Positions 1-6,852 of a stretch of 64,000 nt of DNA are shown here, piece by piece. Origin of the DNA: an uncultured Prevotellaceae bacterium (lineage in GTDB: Bacteria; Bacteroidota; Bacteroidia; Bacteroidales; Bacteroidaceae); NCBI GenBank assembly GCA_900316475.1, contig ONDA01000006.1:1-64000 (forward strand). Reading direction: 5' to 3'. Below the pieces are notes generated by a model. It saw only the letters and a list, made by a program, of their open reading frames with translations, searched no databases and had not been told where the DNA came from. The translations under genes and the position numbers were made by a program. The first letter of the stretch is position 1; each line of letters begins with the position of its first letter.

Positions 1-999
1 GTCGGCGGCGTAGGCGTTCATGTCGAGGCATTGCGCGCGGGTGATGCGGGCGGCAGCGGTCTCGGCGCTATAGTCGGCATAGGGGGCCAGCACCAACAGG
101 AAGCCGTCGGAGCAGCCCGACAGGTCTCTGCCGGAGGGGTAGTTGAACTTGCCGTCCAGCCCGCGGCTGACGATATGTATCATGGGGAGCCTTTCCCGAT
201 AGCAGGCCTCAAAGACGGCCTTCTCTGCCGGCGAGATAAACGGCGAGACGAGCACCGTACCGCGGTGGGCTTCTCTCAGGTATTTCTCCACCTCCTGCTG
301 TATCTGCTCCTCTGTCAGGTTGCGATGGCAGCGCACCTGGAGACGCTCGGGATGGGTGACGAGGAACGTGTTGCCGACGGCGGTATAGCGGTGGCCCTTC
401 GTGCCGGCAGTGAAATCATAGACCTTGCGCAGGCGGTCAGGGAAATGCCACTTGAGCCAGAGGCGCCGCGGGTTGTCATCGAGGTAGGCCACCCAGGTCT
501 TCAGCTGGCCCCTGCGGAACAGGATGCGGTCGTTAAAGCCGCGGGAGAAGAGGGGCTTCGTTTTGTTCTCCGCACTTAAGTCCTTCGTCCCGTTCTCCGC
601 ACTTAAGTGTGGAGAACTCAACGAAGAAGCCCAAAGGGCGTGGGTGCAGGCGCTTTTCCAGGCGGCGACGATTTTACCCAGGGCGTAATCGGCAGGGAGG
701 GTGTCGCGGACGTAGAGGATGCCGTGGAAATGGTCGGGCATGATCTGATAATGGAGCACCTGAACGCGGCAGCCGGTCTTCTTCGTGGTCTCGGCAGCCG
801 TCTGACGGAAGGCCTCCGCGACATAGGCGCCCAGCGGCGTCGGCTCGATGGCGGCAGTAGCGGCACTGTCGCCCACCAGCGTACCAAGAAGGCGCTGGCG
901 GCCTTCCGTCGTCACCGTGATCAGATAGATGCAGGACGAAGTGTAGTCGTGCTTCTCCATCCGCCGCAGGCGGTTGTGCTTGACAGGGGCCTTTATCAT
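1..999 (-). CDS. REP-associated Y1 (IS200-like) transposase, 3' end outside window
   Basis: The minus-strand frame is open from an ATG at 997-999 to the window edge (333 codons, no stop seen). The N-terminal part fits the Y1/HUH transposase fold. H-F-H at residues 90-92 (in IMPDHFHGIL) is the metal-binding HUH pair. Tyr172 in Y-L-D-D-N-P fits the catalytic tyrosine, with Asn four residues on. A long C-terminal part of unknown role follows. About 25 residues (roughly 125-149, with S-A-E-N-x-T-K twice) sit between the HUH pair and the tyrosine and are encoded by palindromic repeat DNA at 556-626. A related palindrome lies upstream of the start at 1053-1078. This suggests a RAYT-type enzyme acting on REP-like repeats. 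The activity is inferred from family resemblance only. Confidence 0.75.
   Translation of the reverse strand, partial: MIKAPVKHNRLRRMEKHDYTSSCIYLITVTTEGRQRLLGTLVGDSAATAAIEPTPLGAYVAEAFRQTAAETTKKTGCRVQVLHYQIMPDHFHGILYVRDTLPADYALGKIVAAWKSACTHALWASSLSSPHLSAENGTKDLSAENKTKPLFSRGFNDRILFRRGQLKTWVAYLDDNPRRLWLKWHFPDRLRKVYDFTAGTKGHRYTAVGNTFLVTHPERLQVRCHRNLTEEQIQQEVEKYLREAHRGTVLVSPFISPAEKAVFEACYRERLPMIHIVSRGLDGKFNYPSGRDLSGCSDGFLLVLAPYADYSAETAAARITRAQCLDMNAYAAD
556..626. repeat. REP-like palindrome, about 1.5 copies, inside the transposase CDS
   Basis: 592-617 is a 26-bp near-perfect palindrome centred on CACTTAAGTG, with arms GTTCTCCG and TGGAGAAC. It is flanked by CTTCGT (583-588) and ACGAAG (621-626). 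A half copy (CTTCG..GTTCTCCGCACTTAAGT) precedes it at 556-581. The reading frame stays open through it. Confidence 0.8.
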
Positions 1000-1044
1000 T
1001 GTTTTTGGTTTTTGGTTTTCTTTTTTTGTTCGTTTTCGTTCGTT

Positions 1045-1087
1045 TTCGTCCCGTTCTCGGCACTTAAGTGCCGAGCACTGAACGAAG
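1045..1087. repeat. REP-like palindrome upstream of the transposase
   Basis: CTCGGCACTTAAGTGCCGAG at 1056-1075 is a perfect 20-bp palindrome. It lies in the same TTCGTCCCGTTCTC..GAACGAAG setting as the copy inside the transposase gene. It sits between the 3' end of the AraC regulator and the transposase start. It could also form a hairpin at the end of the regulator transcript. Confidence 0.85.
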
Positions 1088-1095
1088 GGGCGCTC

Positions 1096-2271
1096 TTATG
1101 CGCTCTCCTCTTCGTTCATCCACGCCGTGACGCTTTGGCCCTTGCGCTGCCTGAAGGCGACGCTGAAGGTGCGGTAGCTGCGGTAGCCGCTCTGGGCGGC
1201 CAGTTCCTGGGCGGTGAAGGGACGCTGGGCAGCGTTGGCCTCACGGACGAGACGAACGAAACAGTCGATGCGCAGGTCGTTGATATAGGCATTGTAGGTG
1301 GTGCCCTGGCGCGAGAAATACAGGCTGAGATAGGTGCGGTTGGTGCCCAGGGCCTGAGCCAACTGCACCGACGTAAGGTCGGTCTGCAGGTAGAGTTTGT
1401 TGCCCTCGCAGCGGTCGTGCAACAGCTTACCAATCTCCTGGATAGCGGCTTCCGACAGGCCCTCGGCCGGCTGCGGGCGCCCGCCATCGCCGTCGAGAGC
1501 ATCGTCATCGGCTTCGTCAGCCTCGGCAGCAGCCCGCTGCGCTTCGGCCAACGCTATGTCGCCATCGGCCATTGGCTGGAAACTCAGGTCCTGCAGCGTC
1601 TCCACGCGCCACAGCAGATGACCGATGAGCAAGAGGCCGCTCACCTGGATGATGTATTCGTAGGTGATGCTGCCGTAGCCCATCACGTAATAGACGAACA
1701 GGAACATGATGACCGCCAATACCAGCAGGCTCTGCCACACCTCCTTGTGCTCCAGGTCGGCATAGTTGTCGCGCAGCCATCGGCCGTACTGCCGCACCTC
1801 GAACACCATATATATCATAAAGCCGATGCTTGCCAGCAGGAAATAGCCCTGCAGCCACGGCAATAGGGCGTAACTGCGGGTCACCACACTCCACGCCATC
1901 AGGATGACGAGCGGCGCCACGGCCGCCCACACGGGCCACAGCGGCCGGCGTTTGTCTTGCAACATGCAGAGCATGACGACAAGGGCCACGGGGATGGTCA
2001 GCAGACAGTCAAGCAGCGCGCCGATGAGCGTCCACCGTTCAACAGCCTCGCCATCGGCCATCATGGTTCCCGGCAGGTACCACACGTGGCCCAAGGCGAT
2101 GACCGCCAGGAACGCAGCCGTCCAGCGCCTGAGCCGCAATGGCGGCGTGACGTCGGCGGCAAAGGCGTTGCCCCGCCGGAACAGCAGGTAAACACAGCCC
2201 AGCGCCGCCAGCACTGCGACGACGGCATAAAGCATCCCAAATATCGCATCTTCCTGTATCTGTTCGTACAT
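1096..2271 (-). CDS. Membrane-anchored AraC-family transcriptional regulator
   Basis: 391 residues. The N-terminal half is hydrophobic, with about six to seven predicted membrane spans. An acidic linker (around EADEADDDALDGDGG) follows, then a C-terminal AraC/XylS helix-turn-helix domain (LTSVQLAQALGTNRTYLS and LAAQSGYRSYRTFSVAFRQ). This 7TM-AraC layout is common in Bacteroidetes, where the ligand is usually unknown. I chose the ATG at 2269-2271 because a TAcTTTTG -7 box at 2302-2309 puts the transcript start after the upstream TTG. It lies downstream of the fimbrial genes but has its own promoter and is separated from them by a terminator. Control of those genes is possible but only inferred. 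Confidence 0.85.
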   Translation of the reverse strand: MYEQIQEDAIFGMLYAVVAVLAALGCVYLLFRRGNAFAADVTPPLRLRRWTAAFLAVIALGHVWYLPGTMMADGEAVERWTLIGALLDCLLTIPVALVVMLCMLQDKRRPLWPVWAAVAPLVILMAWSVVTRSYALLPWLQGYFLLASIGFMIYMVFEVRQYGRWLRDNYADLEHKEVWQSLLVLAVIMFLFVYYVMGYGSITYEYIIQVSGLLLIGHLLWRVETLQDLSFQPMADGDIALAEAQRAAAEADEADDDALDGDGGRPQPAEGLSEAAIQEIGKLLHDRCEGNKLYLQTDLTSVQLAQALGTNRTYLSLYFSRQGTTYNAYINDLRIDCFVRLVREANAAQRPFTAQELAAQSGYRSYRTFSVAFRQRKGQSVTAWMNEEESA

Positions 2272-2301
2272 ATCGTTTTGTGTTTGCAGCCTTTTCGCGT
2301 A

Positions 2302-2309
2302 CAAAAGTA
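2302..2309 (-). promoter_or_regulatory. -7 box (TACTTTTG) of the AraC regulator
   Basis: Read on the minus strand, this matches TAnnTTTG about 30 bases upstream of the chosen ATG. Confidence 0.65.
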
Positions 2310-2343
2310 CTTATTTTTCTTGAAAGCAACGCTATAATTCCCC

Positions 2344-2380
2344 AAAAAATCGAGAGCCGAGGCGGAAAAACCTCGGCTCC
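2344..2380 (-). terminator. Terminator of the fimbrial-lipoprotein unit
   Basis: GAGCCGAGG (2354-2362) pairs with CCTCGGCTC (2371-2379) across an 8-base loop. On the minus strand the stem is followed by a T run (2344-2349). Confidence 0.8.
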
Positions 2381-2401
2381 TTAATGCTGCTAGGGGACAA
2401 A

Positions 2402-3277
2402 TCAAAAAGTATACCCGTTGACGGCGTCCCAGTCGGGGTCGGCGGTCATGCGGAAGTCGCCGCTGCCCGTCGCCCCACCGCCGCCGCTACCGAAAAAACT
2501 GCCGGTATAGCGCGTCACCTGGTTGCGCGTGATGGGGATGTTCTCGAACGTGCGCTCCTTCAGAATGTTGTCGTTGGCGTCGAGTGCTGTCACGGTCAGC
2601 TTTGTCAGCACGTCCTCCTCGGTGTGGGGCAGGGTGTAGACTTCGAAGGCGGTCCCGCTGACGAAATCAGCGGGCACCGGACGGATCTCCGTCTGCTTGG
2701 AGTTCACGCAGCCGTAGCCGTCCTTCGGACTGAAGGTCGAGGAGCCGCCGAGGTAGTAGAACTTGAGCTTAGCAACTTTAGATGGCACGCTCTCGTCGGT
2801 CAGCACCAGGCGGAACATCGCCACGGCGCGGGTCAGCGTGAGGTCGTACGACTGCAGGGCGTCGGTCACCACCAGGGTGCCGTAATAAAAAAAGGTGTCC
2901 GTCACCTTGTTGTTGGGGAACGTCACCTTTTCCGTCGAGGTTATTGTGGCCGAGCCGTCGCAGTTGTGGGCAATGACCACCAGGCGGTACGTGCCCGCGG
3001 CGAGGCTCAGCGCCACCGTGCCGTAGCTGGCGTCGCCCTCCTTCTGCGCCACGGTCTTCACCTTCGTGCCTTCAGCGTCGAAGATGGCGATGTTGAGGCG
3101 CGAACAAAGGTTGGTGATGTCGGTAGCAGAGCGGGTAAATGCCTCCTGCTGGTACTGCGTAAAGTGCAGAATGACGTTGGTCTCTGAAGGTATCATCTTG
3201 CCCGTTGTCTCATTGAAAACAGGCTTCTCGCATGCTGCCAATAGCAGGGCGAGGGCAAAGAATAAAAGTTTTTTCAT
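2402..3277 (-). CDS. FimB/Mfa2-like fimbrial lipoprotein
   Basis: 291 residues. A lipoprotein signal (KKLLFFALALLLAAC) is followed by an immunoglobulin-like beta-rich region and an ending of the type found in Mfa2/FimB-like proteins (DPDWDAVNGYTF). Such lipoproteins are outer-membrane exposed and anchor or terminate type V fimbriae in Bacteroidales. The start lies 6 bases after the stop of the upstream fimbrial-type gene, so the two are almost certainly co-transcribed. No FimA/Mfa1-type major subunit is visible, so it may be an orphan or part of a minor fimbrial locus. The family assignment rests on overall features. Confidence 0.7.
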   Translation of the reverse strand: MKKLLFFALALLLAACEKPVFNETTGKMIPSETNVILHFTQYQQEAFTRSATDITNLCSRLNIAIFDAEGTKVKTVAQKEGDASYGTVALSLAAGTYRLVVIAHNCDGSATITSTEKVTFPNNKVTDTFFYYGTLVVTDALQSYDLTLTRAVAMFRLVLTDESVPSKVAKLKFYYLGGSSTFSPKDGYGCVNSKQTEIRPVPADFVSGTAFEVYTLPHTEEDVLTKLTVTALDANDNILKERTFENIPITRNQVTRYTGSFFGSGGGGATGSGDFRMTADPDWDAVNGYTF

Positions 3278-3283
3278 GGGGCG

Positions 3284-4597
3284 TCAGTCTTTGGTAATGG
3301 ATACTGTGGCGACGGGACGGAGTACGGTGGAAGCCTTGAGACTGCTAATTGGGCTGAACGCCTCGGCCGATGGCGCGAAGGCGCGATAACCAGTGCCGTT
3401 GTGATACAGGTAGCTATTGGCGGTCAGGTTGCCGATGGCCTCTCGGGCGTTGTACATCAGGTGTGCCTCGGCGGTGGTAGGAACTTCCCACCCGCTGATG
3501 TCGCCGTCGGTCACGGTGGCCAGCGCGGCCTCGATATGCGCCTGCATGTCCGTAGTGTATTCGATGCCGGTTAGTTCCGTGGGCGATAGCAGCGTCAGTT
3601 CGGCGTAGTCGTCCGCGTCGTCCACGGCCAGCACGTAGCAGCCCTGGTAGGTGTCGCCGACAGAGGGGATGTTGTCAGAGTTGTCGTTATTCCCCGATGT
3701 GCTGCTGCCGTTCTCATCGAATTCAAAGCTAATCGTCCGCTCGCCCAGCCACGTAGCGCCGGTAATCGTTCCCGTCAGGTTCACGCCCACGGCCTCGGTG
3801 TAGGTACCGTCAATGTTTATCTTGTAGGCGGCCTCCAGCTGGTCGCTGCAAGAATAGGTGTAGGTCTTGGTGGCGCCGCCACTGGTGATATTCACGCTCA
3901 CACTGGCCGGCTGACTGCTGGGCGGCAGAAGCCTCACCCCCGACCCCTCTCCAAAGGGCGAGGGGAGTTTCCATGTGCGGTTATCGGCCTGCTTGGTCAG
4001 CGCGATGGTCTGGCTTTGCCCAGCGTTGGCAAAAGCGCCGCTCACCGTCAATGCCTGCCATAGCGGAGCAATGGTCACAGAGACTGCCGTGGCCGCCGTC
4101 GGAATCTTCTTAATGGTCACGTCCTGAATGAGCATCGTCTTACGCGTCATACCCAATGTCACCGTGTTCGTTCCGCCATCCACCAGCGTTGCCGTGGCCG
4201 AGGCCGCCATCAGGTCGGTGAGCGTGCGGCCCTCCTTCAGCGTCAATGCCGTTGTCGCAGTAGCATTATCCTTCGTGGGCAGCGTGTAGTCCGTAGCCGA
4301 AGCCCCCGCAATGGCATAGACGCTATACGTCCCTTCCACCAGCGGGATGTTCAGCGTCTGGCCTTCGTCGCCGATGGTCTGCACAGCCTTGCAGTCGTCG
4401 CCCTGGAAGACATACACCTGCACGGGATAGCTGACGGTGGCATCGTTCGTGCCGCGCGTCGTCACCTGTAACAACGCGTTGGCCTCACGGACGACGTTGC
4501 TTGTCGCCTCGTCTACCACATCCTTCTCACATGCCACCAGCATCGCGACTGCCATTACAACTATAAAATACTTTAAAAGTCTGTTTCGTTGGCACAT
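3284..4597 (-). CDS. Fimbrillin-like lipoprotein with adhesin-like C-terminus
   Basis: 437 residues. A lipoprotein signal ends in MLVAC. The N-terminal part (YPVQVYVFQGDDC..., LVEGTYSVYAIAGA) resembles FimB/Mfa2 proteins. The C-terminal part (GWEVPTTAEAHLMYNARE ... YLYHNGTGYRAFAP) resembles DUF1566/Lcl-type modules of secreted adhesins. Residues around KLPSPFGEGSGVRL are encoded by a G/C-rich dispersed-type repeat (3929-3968) that keeps the frame. It is the first gene of a two-gene unit with the lipoprotein at 2402-3277. It could be a fimbrial tip protein, which is an inference. Confidence 0.65.
   Translation of the reverse strand: MCQRNRLLKYFIVVMAVAMLVACEKDVVDEATSNVVREANALLQVTTRGTNDATVSYPVQVYVFQGDDCKAVQTIGDEGQTLNIPLVEGTYSVYAIAGASATDYTLPTKDNATATTALTLKEGRTLTDLMAASATATLVDGGTNTVTLGMTRKTMLIQDVTIKKIPTAATAVSVTIAPLWQALTVSGAFANAGQSQTIALTKQADNRTWKLPSPFGEGSGVRLLPPSSQPASVSVNITSGGATKTYTYSCSDQLEAAYKINIDGTYTEAVGVNLTGTITGATWLGERTISFEFDENGSSTSGNNDNSDNIPSVGDTYQGCYVLAVDDADDYAELTLLSPTELTGIEYTTDMQAHIEAALATVTDGDISGWEVPTTAEAHLMYNAREAIGNLTANSYLYHNGTGYRAFAPSAEAFSPISSLKASTVLRPVATVSITKD
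3929..3968. repeat. In-frame CCCCTC/GAGGGG repeat insertion
   Basis: A 40-bp G/C-asymmetric stretch with a CCCCTC...GAGGGG hairpin interrupts an otherwise ordinary beta-rich protein and adds a Pro/Gly/Ser-rich peptide. Its type matches the unit in nspC at 5821-5854. Confidence 0.6.
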
Positions 4598-4648
4598 CTT
4601 TCTATAGTTTTGCTGTAAATGTTTCAGGTCAATTATAGATTATCACTG

Positions 4649-4656
4649 CAAAGGTA
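4649..4656 (-). promoter_or_regulatory. -7 box (TACCTTTG) of the fimbrial unit
   Basis: The minus-strand TAnnTTTG match lies about 52 bases upstream of the start at 4597. Confidence 0.7.
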
Positions 4657-4898
4657 CGCATTTTTTTTATATACACCAAAAAAACGCTAAAAAAAAACAA
4701 ACTCACACCGGTATTTCTGCGCACGGCTCGTCCTGCCAGCGTGACCACAAAGCGGGCACCGTTCGTGTAGCTGGTGTCAAGCACGACATACCCACACCTC
4801 TTACACCTGGCACTTAACTAATTGAAAATCAGAGGCTATTTTTTGATGGTAGGTAACACCTATAGTCGCACCAGAGGTGACACCAGGGCATATTGGCA

Positions 4899-5003
4899 GG
4901 CCGTGAAACATTTACGAGAGGCTTATATTTTTTTACGAGCGGCCGTGAAATTTTTGCGAGAGGCTTGTACGTTTCCGGCCTCTGTCGTGAAACATTTTCG
5001 GAA
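4899..5003. repeat. 42-bp tandem repeat, about 2.5 copies
   Basis: The core GGCCGTGAAA(C)ATTTxCGAGAGGCTT recurs with CGTGAAA at 4902, 4944 and 4986, a period of 42 (14 codons). The third copy is degenerate. Confidence 0.7.
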
Positions 5004-5023
5004 ACACCAAACAAAATATTAAA

Positions 5024-5172
5024 GAAACGAATTTGAATAATTATTATAATTTTGCCCATAAATTTGAATAATTATAATTATGGGGATTTGAAGACTTGGT
5101 ATACGCTTTGTCTGCGAATAATTATTATAAAAATTTGTGGATTAAATTATTTCAATTATTCAAATTCGTTTC
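5024..5172. repeat. 149-bp AT-rich element with perfect 19-bp inverted ends
   Basis: GAAACGAATTTGAATAATT (5024-5042) is repeated inverted at 5154-5172. The 111-bp core is AT-rich with internal AATTTGAATAATTATAATTA-like repeats. The size and structure are MITE-like, but no clear target-site duplication is visible. Confidence 0.7.
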
Positions 5173-5207
5173 AAAAAACAATTCTGTTATAATTCGTTTG
5201 ACCTACA

Positions 5208-5255
5208 TTGGTGCGACACTTGGTGCGACCACTGGTGTGGGCACTGGTGTGGGTA
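5208..5255. repeat. Four 12-bp tandem repeats (YTGGTGYGRSMM type)
   Basis: The units are TTGGTGCGACAC, TTGGTGCGACCA, CTGGTGTGGGCA and CTGGTGTGGGTA. Two related units occur inverted at 4863-4886. Confidence 0.75.
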
Positions 5256-5326
5256 AACATCTCTGTAACCTGCTGATAATCAAGCTTGGTGTAAGAGGTG
5301 TCACCAAACATGTGTCGGTGTGCGCC

Positions 5327-5491
5327 TCAGGTGGTCACGTCGGCCATAAGGTCACTACGGCCAATGAGGCTGAAGATGGTGATACGGTTGTCCTCGTTCA
5401 GGATGCGTAGCGCGCGCAACACCGCGATCTGGGAGGGGCGTCCGTGAGCACGGGCGACCCCTTCAGGGTCGATGTTCCAACTATCCTCCAT
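5327..5491 (-). CDS. Small open frame of unknown function (54 aa), possibly a gene remnant
   Basis: An ATG at 5489-5491 reads MEDSWNIDPEGVARAHGRPS..., continues as ..IAVLRALRILNEDNRITIFSLIG.., and stops at 5327-5329. The composition looks protein-like rather than random (amphipathic stretch LRALRIL, then NRITIFSLIG), unlike other frames nearby. I do not recognise the family. It may be a small DNA-associated protein or the degraded end of a mobile-element gene. No ribosome binding site or promoter stands out. Confidence 0.35.
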   Translation of the reverse strand: MEDSWNIDPEGVARAHGRPSQIAVLRALRILNEDNRITIFSLIGRSDLMADVTT

Positions 5492-5543
5492 CCGAGGGTG
5501 CTTCGCACCACACGGCTATTGAGCGGCGACCGCGTTGCGGTCA
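5456..5543. repeat. Cluster of three short hairpins
   Basis: CGACCC..GGGTCG (5456-5472), GGTGCTTCGCACC (5498-5510) and GACCGCGTTGCGGTC (5529-5543) lie within 90 bases, just downstream of nspC. They may be REP-like units or transcript-end structures. Confidence 0.5.
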
Positions 5544-5580
5544 GAGGCGGTTCAACAGCTCGAAAAGATGGAACCTTGAC

Positions 5581-6705
5581 TTAGTCCATACGGCTGCGGT
5601 AGTCGTCGTAGGAGAACTGGCGAAGGATCTCGAGCGAGCCGTCAAGATGGAGCATACCGATGGCGGGGTGAGAGATGCCGTTGAACATATTGGTCTTCAC
5701 CGTGGTGTAGTGGATCATGTCCTCGAAGATGACCTCCTCGCCGACCTGCAATTCGTGGTCGAACTGCCAATAGCCCATGAAGTCGCCCGAGAGACAGCTG
5801 TTGCCGCCGAGGCGGTAGGTAGCCTCCCCTCCTCCGGAGGGGTTGAGGGAGGCTTTTGCTCCACGGACTTCGGGGGTGTATGGCATTTCCAGACAGTCGG
5901 GCATGTGGCAGGTGAAGCTGACGTCGAGGATGGCCGTGCGGATGCCCTTGTCCTCGACAACGTCGACGACGTGGCTCACCAAGGGGCCTGTCTGCCAGGC
6001 GAAGGCGCTGCCGGGCTCGAGGATGATCTTCAGCCAGGGGTAGCGGGCATGCAGACCTCTTAATATATTAATAAGGAGGTCGACGTCGTAGTCGCTGCGC
6101 GTCATGAGGTGGCCACCGCCAAGATTCAGCCACTTCAGCTGCGGAAACCACCGGGCAAACCTCGTCTCGATATGCACGAGTGTACGTTCCAGCACGTCGG
6201 CACCGCTCTCGCAATGGCAGTGACAGTGAAAGCCCTTGATGTCGCTTGGCAGCTGTTCGGGCAACTTGTCGGCCGTCACGCCGAAGCGCGTTCCGGGGGC
6301 ACAGGGGTTATAAAGCGCCGTACCCACCTCAGAATATTCCGGATTGACGCGCAGGCCGACAGAAGCCTGCCCCCCTACCCTCGCGTGGAACCGCTCGTAC
6401 TGCGACAGCGAGTTGAACGTCAGGTGGCTGGAACAGCGCAGTATCTCGTCGAACTCGCCGTCGGTGTAGGCCGGCGAATAGGTGTGGGCACGACAGCCGA
6501 ACTCCTCAAGAGCCAGCCGTGCCTCGCTGAGGGAGCTGGCCGTCGTCGAACGGATGTATTCGCGGAAGATGGGGAAGGTCTTCCACAGGGCAAACGCCTT
6601 GAAAGCCAGGATAATCTCTACGTCGGCACGGCGTGCCACGTCGGCAATGAGCTGCAGGTTCCTGCGGAGCCGTGCCTCCTCTATAATATAAATAGGTGTG
6701 TTCAT
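5581..6705 (-). CDS. nspC: Carboxynorspermidine decarboxylase
   Basis: 374 residues. This is a PLP-dependent fold III decarboxylase making norspermidine or spermidine from the carboxy precursor. The PLP lysine motif LAFKAFALWK lies near the N-terminus, FHCHCESGAD and LNLGGGH in the barrel, and YRLGGNSCLSGDFMGYW near the C-terminus (catalytic Cys and Asp region). I chose the start MNTPIYIIEEARL (ATG 6703-6705); the longer frame reads through the promoter. Just before YRLGGNSC the chain carries KASLNPSGGGEA, encoded by a palindromic repeat at 5821-5854. The neighbour genes are unrelated, and carboxynorspermidine dehydrogenase is not in the window. Confidence 0.92.
   Translation of the reverse strand: MNTPIYIIEEARLRRNLQLIADVARRADVEIILAFKAFALWKTFPIFREYIRSTTASSLSEARLALEEFGCRAHTYSPAYTDGEFDEILRCSSHLTFNSLSQYERFHARVGGQASVGLRVNPEYSEVGTALYNPCAPGTRFGVTADKLPEQLPSDIKGFHCHCHCESGADVLERTLVHIETRFARWFPQLKWLNLGGGHLMTRSDYDVDLLINILRGLHARYPWLKIILEPGSAFAWQTGPLVSHVVDVVEDKGIRTAILDVSFTCHMPDCLEMPYTPEVRGAKASLNPSGGGEATYRLGGNSCLSGDFMGYWQFDHELQVGEEVIFEDMIHYTTVKTNMFNGISHPAIGMLHLDGSLEILRQFSYDDYRSRMD
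5821..5854. repeat. Palindromic repeat inserted in frame in nspC
   Basis: AGCCTCCC (5821-5828) and GGGAGGCT (5847-5854) are inverted copies around an inner CTCCGGAG dyad. It encodes A-S-L-N-P-S-G-G-G-E-A at a surface-loop-like position. Confidence 0.7.
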
Positions 6706-6729
6706 ATCAGCATGACGAAATGTTCGGTG

Positions 6730-6737
6730 CAAAATTA
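6730..6737 (-). promoter_or_regulatory. -7 box (TAATTTTG) of nspC
   Basis: The minus-strand match to TAnnTTTG lies 24 bases upstream of the chosen ATG and supports that start. Confidence 0.65.
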
Positions 6738-6810
6738 CAAAAAAAAAACAAAAAAACAAGGGGCGCAGCAAATTCTTCACGCTTCACGCTTCACTCTTCT
6801 CTTTTTTTAG

Positions 6811-6818
6811 TACCTTTG
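6811..6818 (+). promoter_or_regulatory. -7 box (TACCTTTG) of the DMT transporter
   Basis: TACCTTTGCA lies 34 bases before the ATG. It is preceded by a CACGCTTCACGCTTCACTCTTC stretch of the GTGAAGA intergenic-repeat type. Confidence 0.7.
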
Positions 6819-6852
6819 CAGCCGGTTTTTAACCATATACCGAAACAGACAG

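Larger units (their letters stand above)
4794..5301. repeat. Nested inverted-repeat locus in a gene-poor stretch
   Basis: The stretch 4598-5326 holds no convincing gene. Outer arms 4794-4807 (ACACCTCTTACACC) and 5288-5301 are exact inverted copies. Inside them, 12-mers of the CTGGTGYGxC type occur inverted at 4863-4886 and 5208-5255. The innermost pair is a perfect 19-bp inverted repeat at 5024-5042 and 5154-5172. The short open frames across it read through repeats and look non-coding. It may be a remnant of a mobile element or a structured regulatory or origin-like site. I do not recognise it. Confidence 0.6.

Noticed and set aside
607..1866. Long plus-strand open frame of 419 codons
   Set aside because: It is the antisense of the transposase and the AraC regulator. 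The regulator strand has clear family motifs and a promoter.
4822..5022. Plus-strand frame of 66 codons in the repeat region
   Set aside because: It reads through the 42-bp tandem repeat and has no start signals or protein-like core.
5096..5410. Plus-strand frame of 104 codons
   Set aside because: It crosses the inverted-repeat arm and the 12-bp tandem repeats. The composition (GATLGATTGVGTGVG) reflects the repeats.
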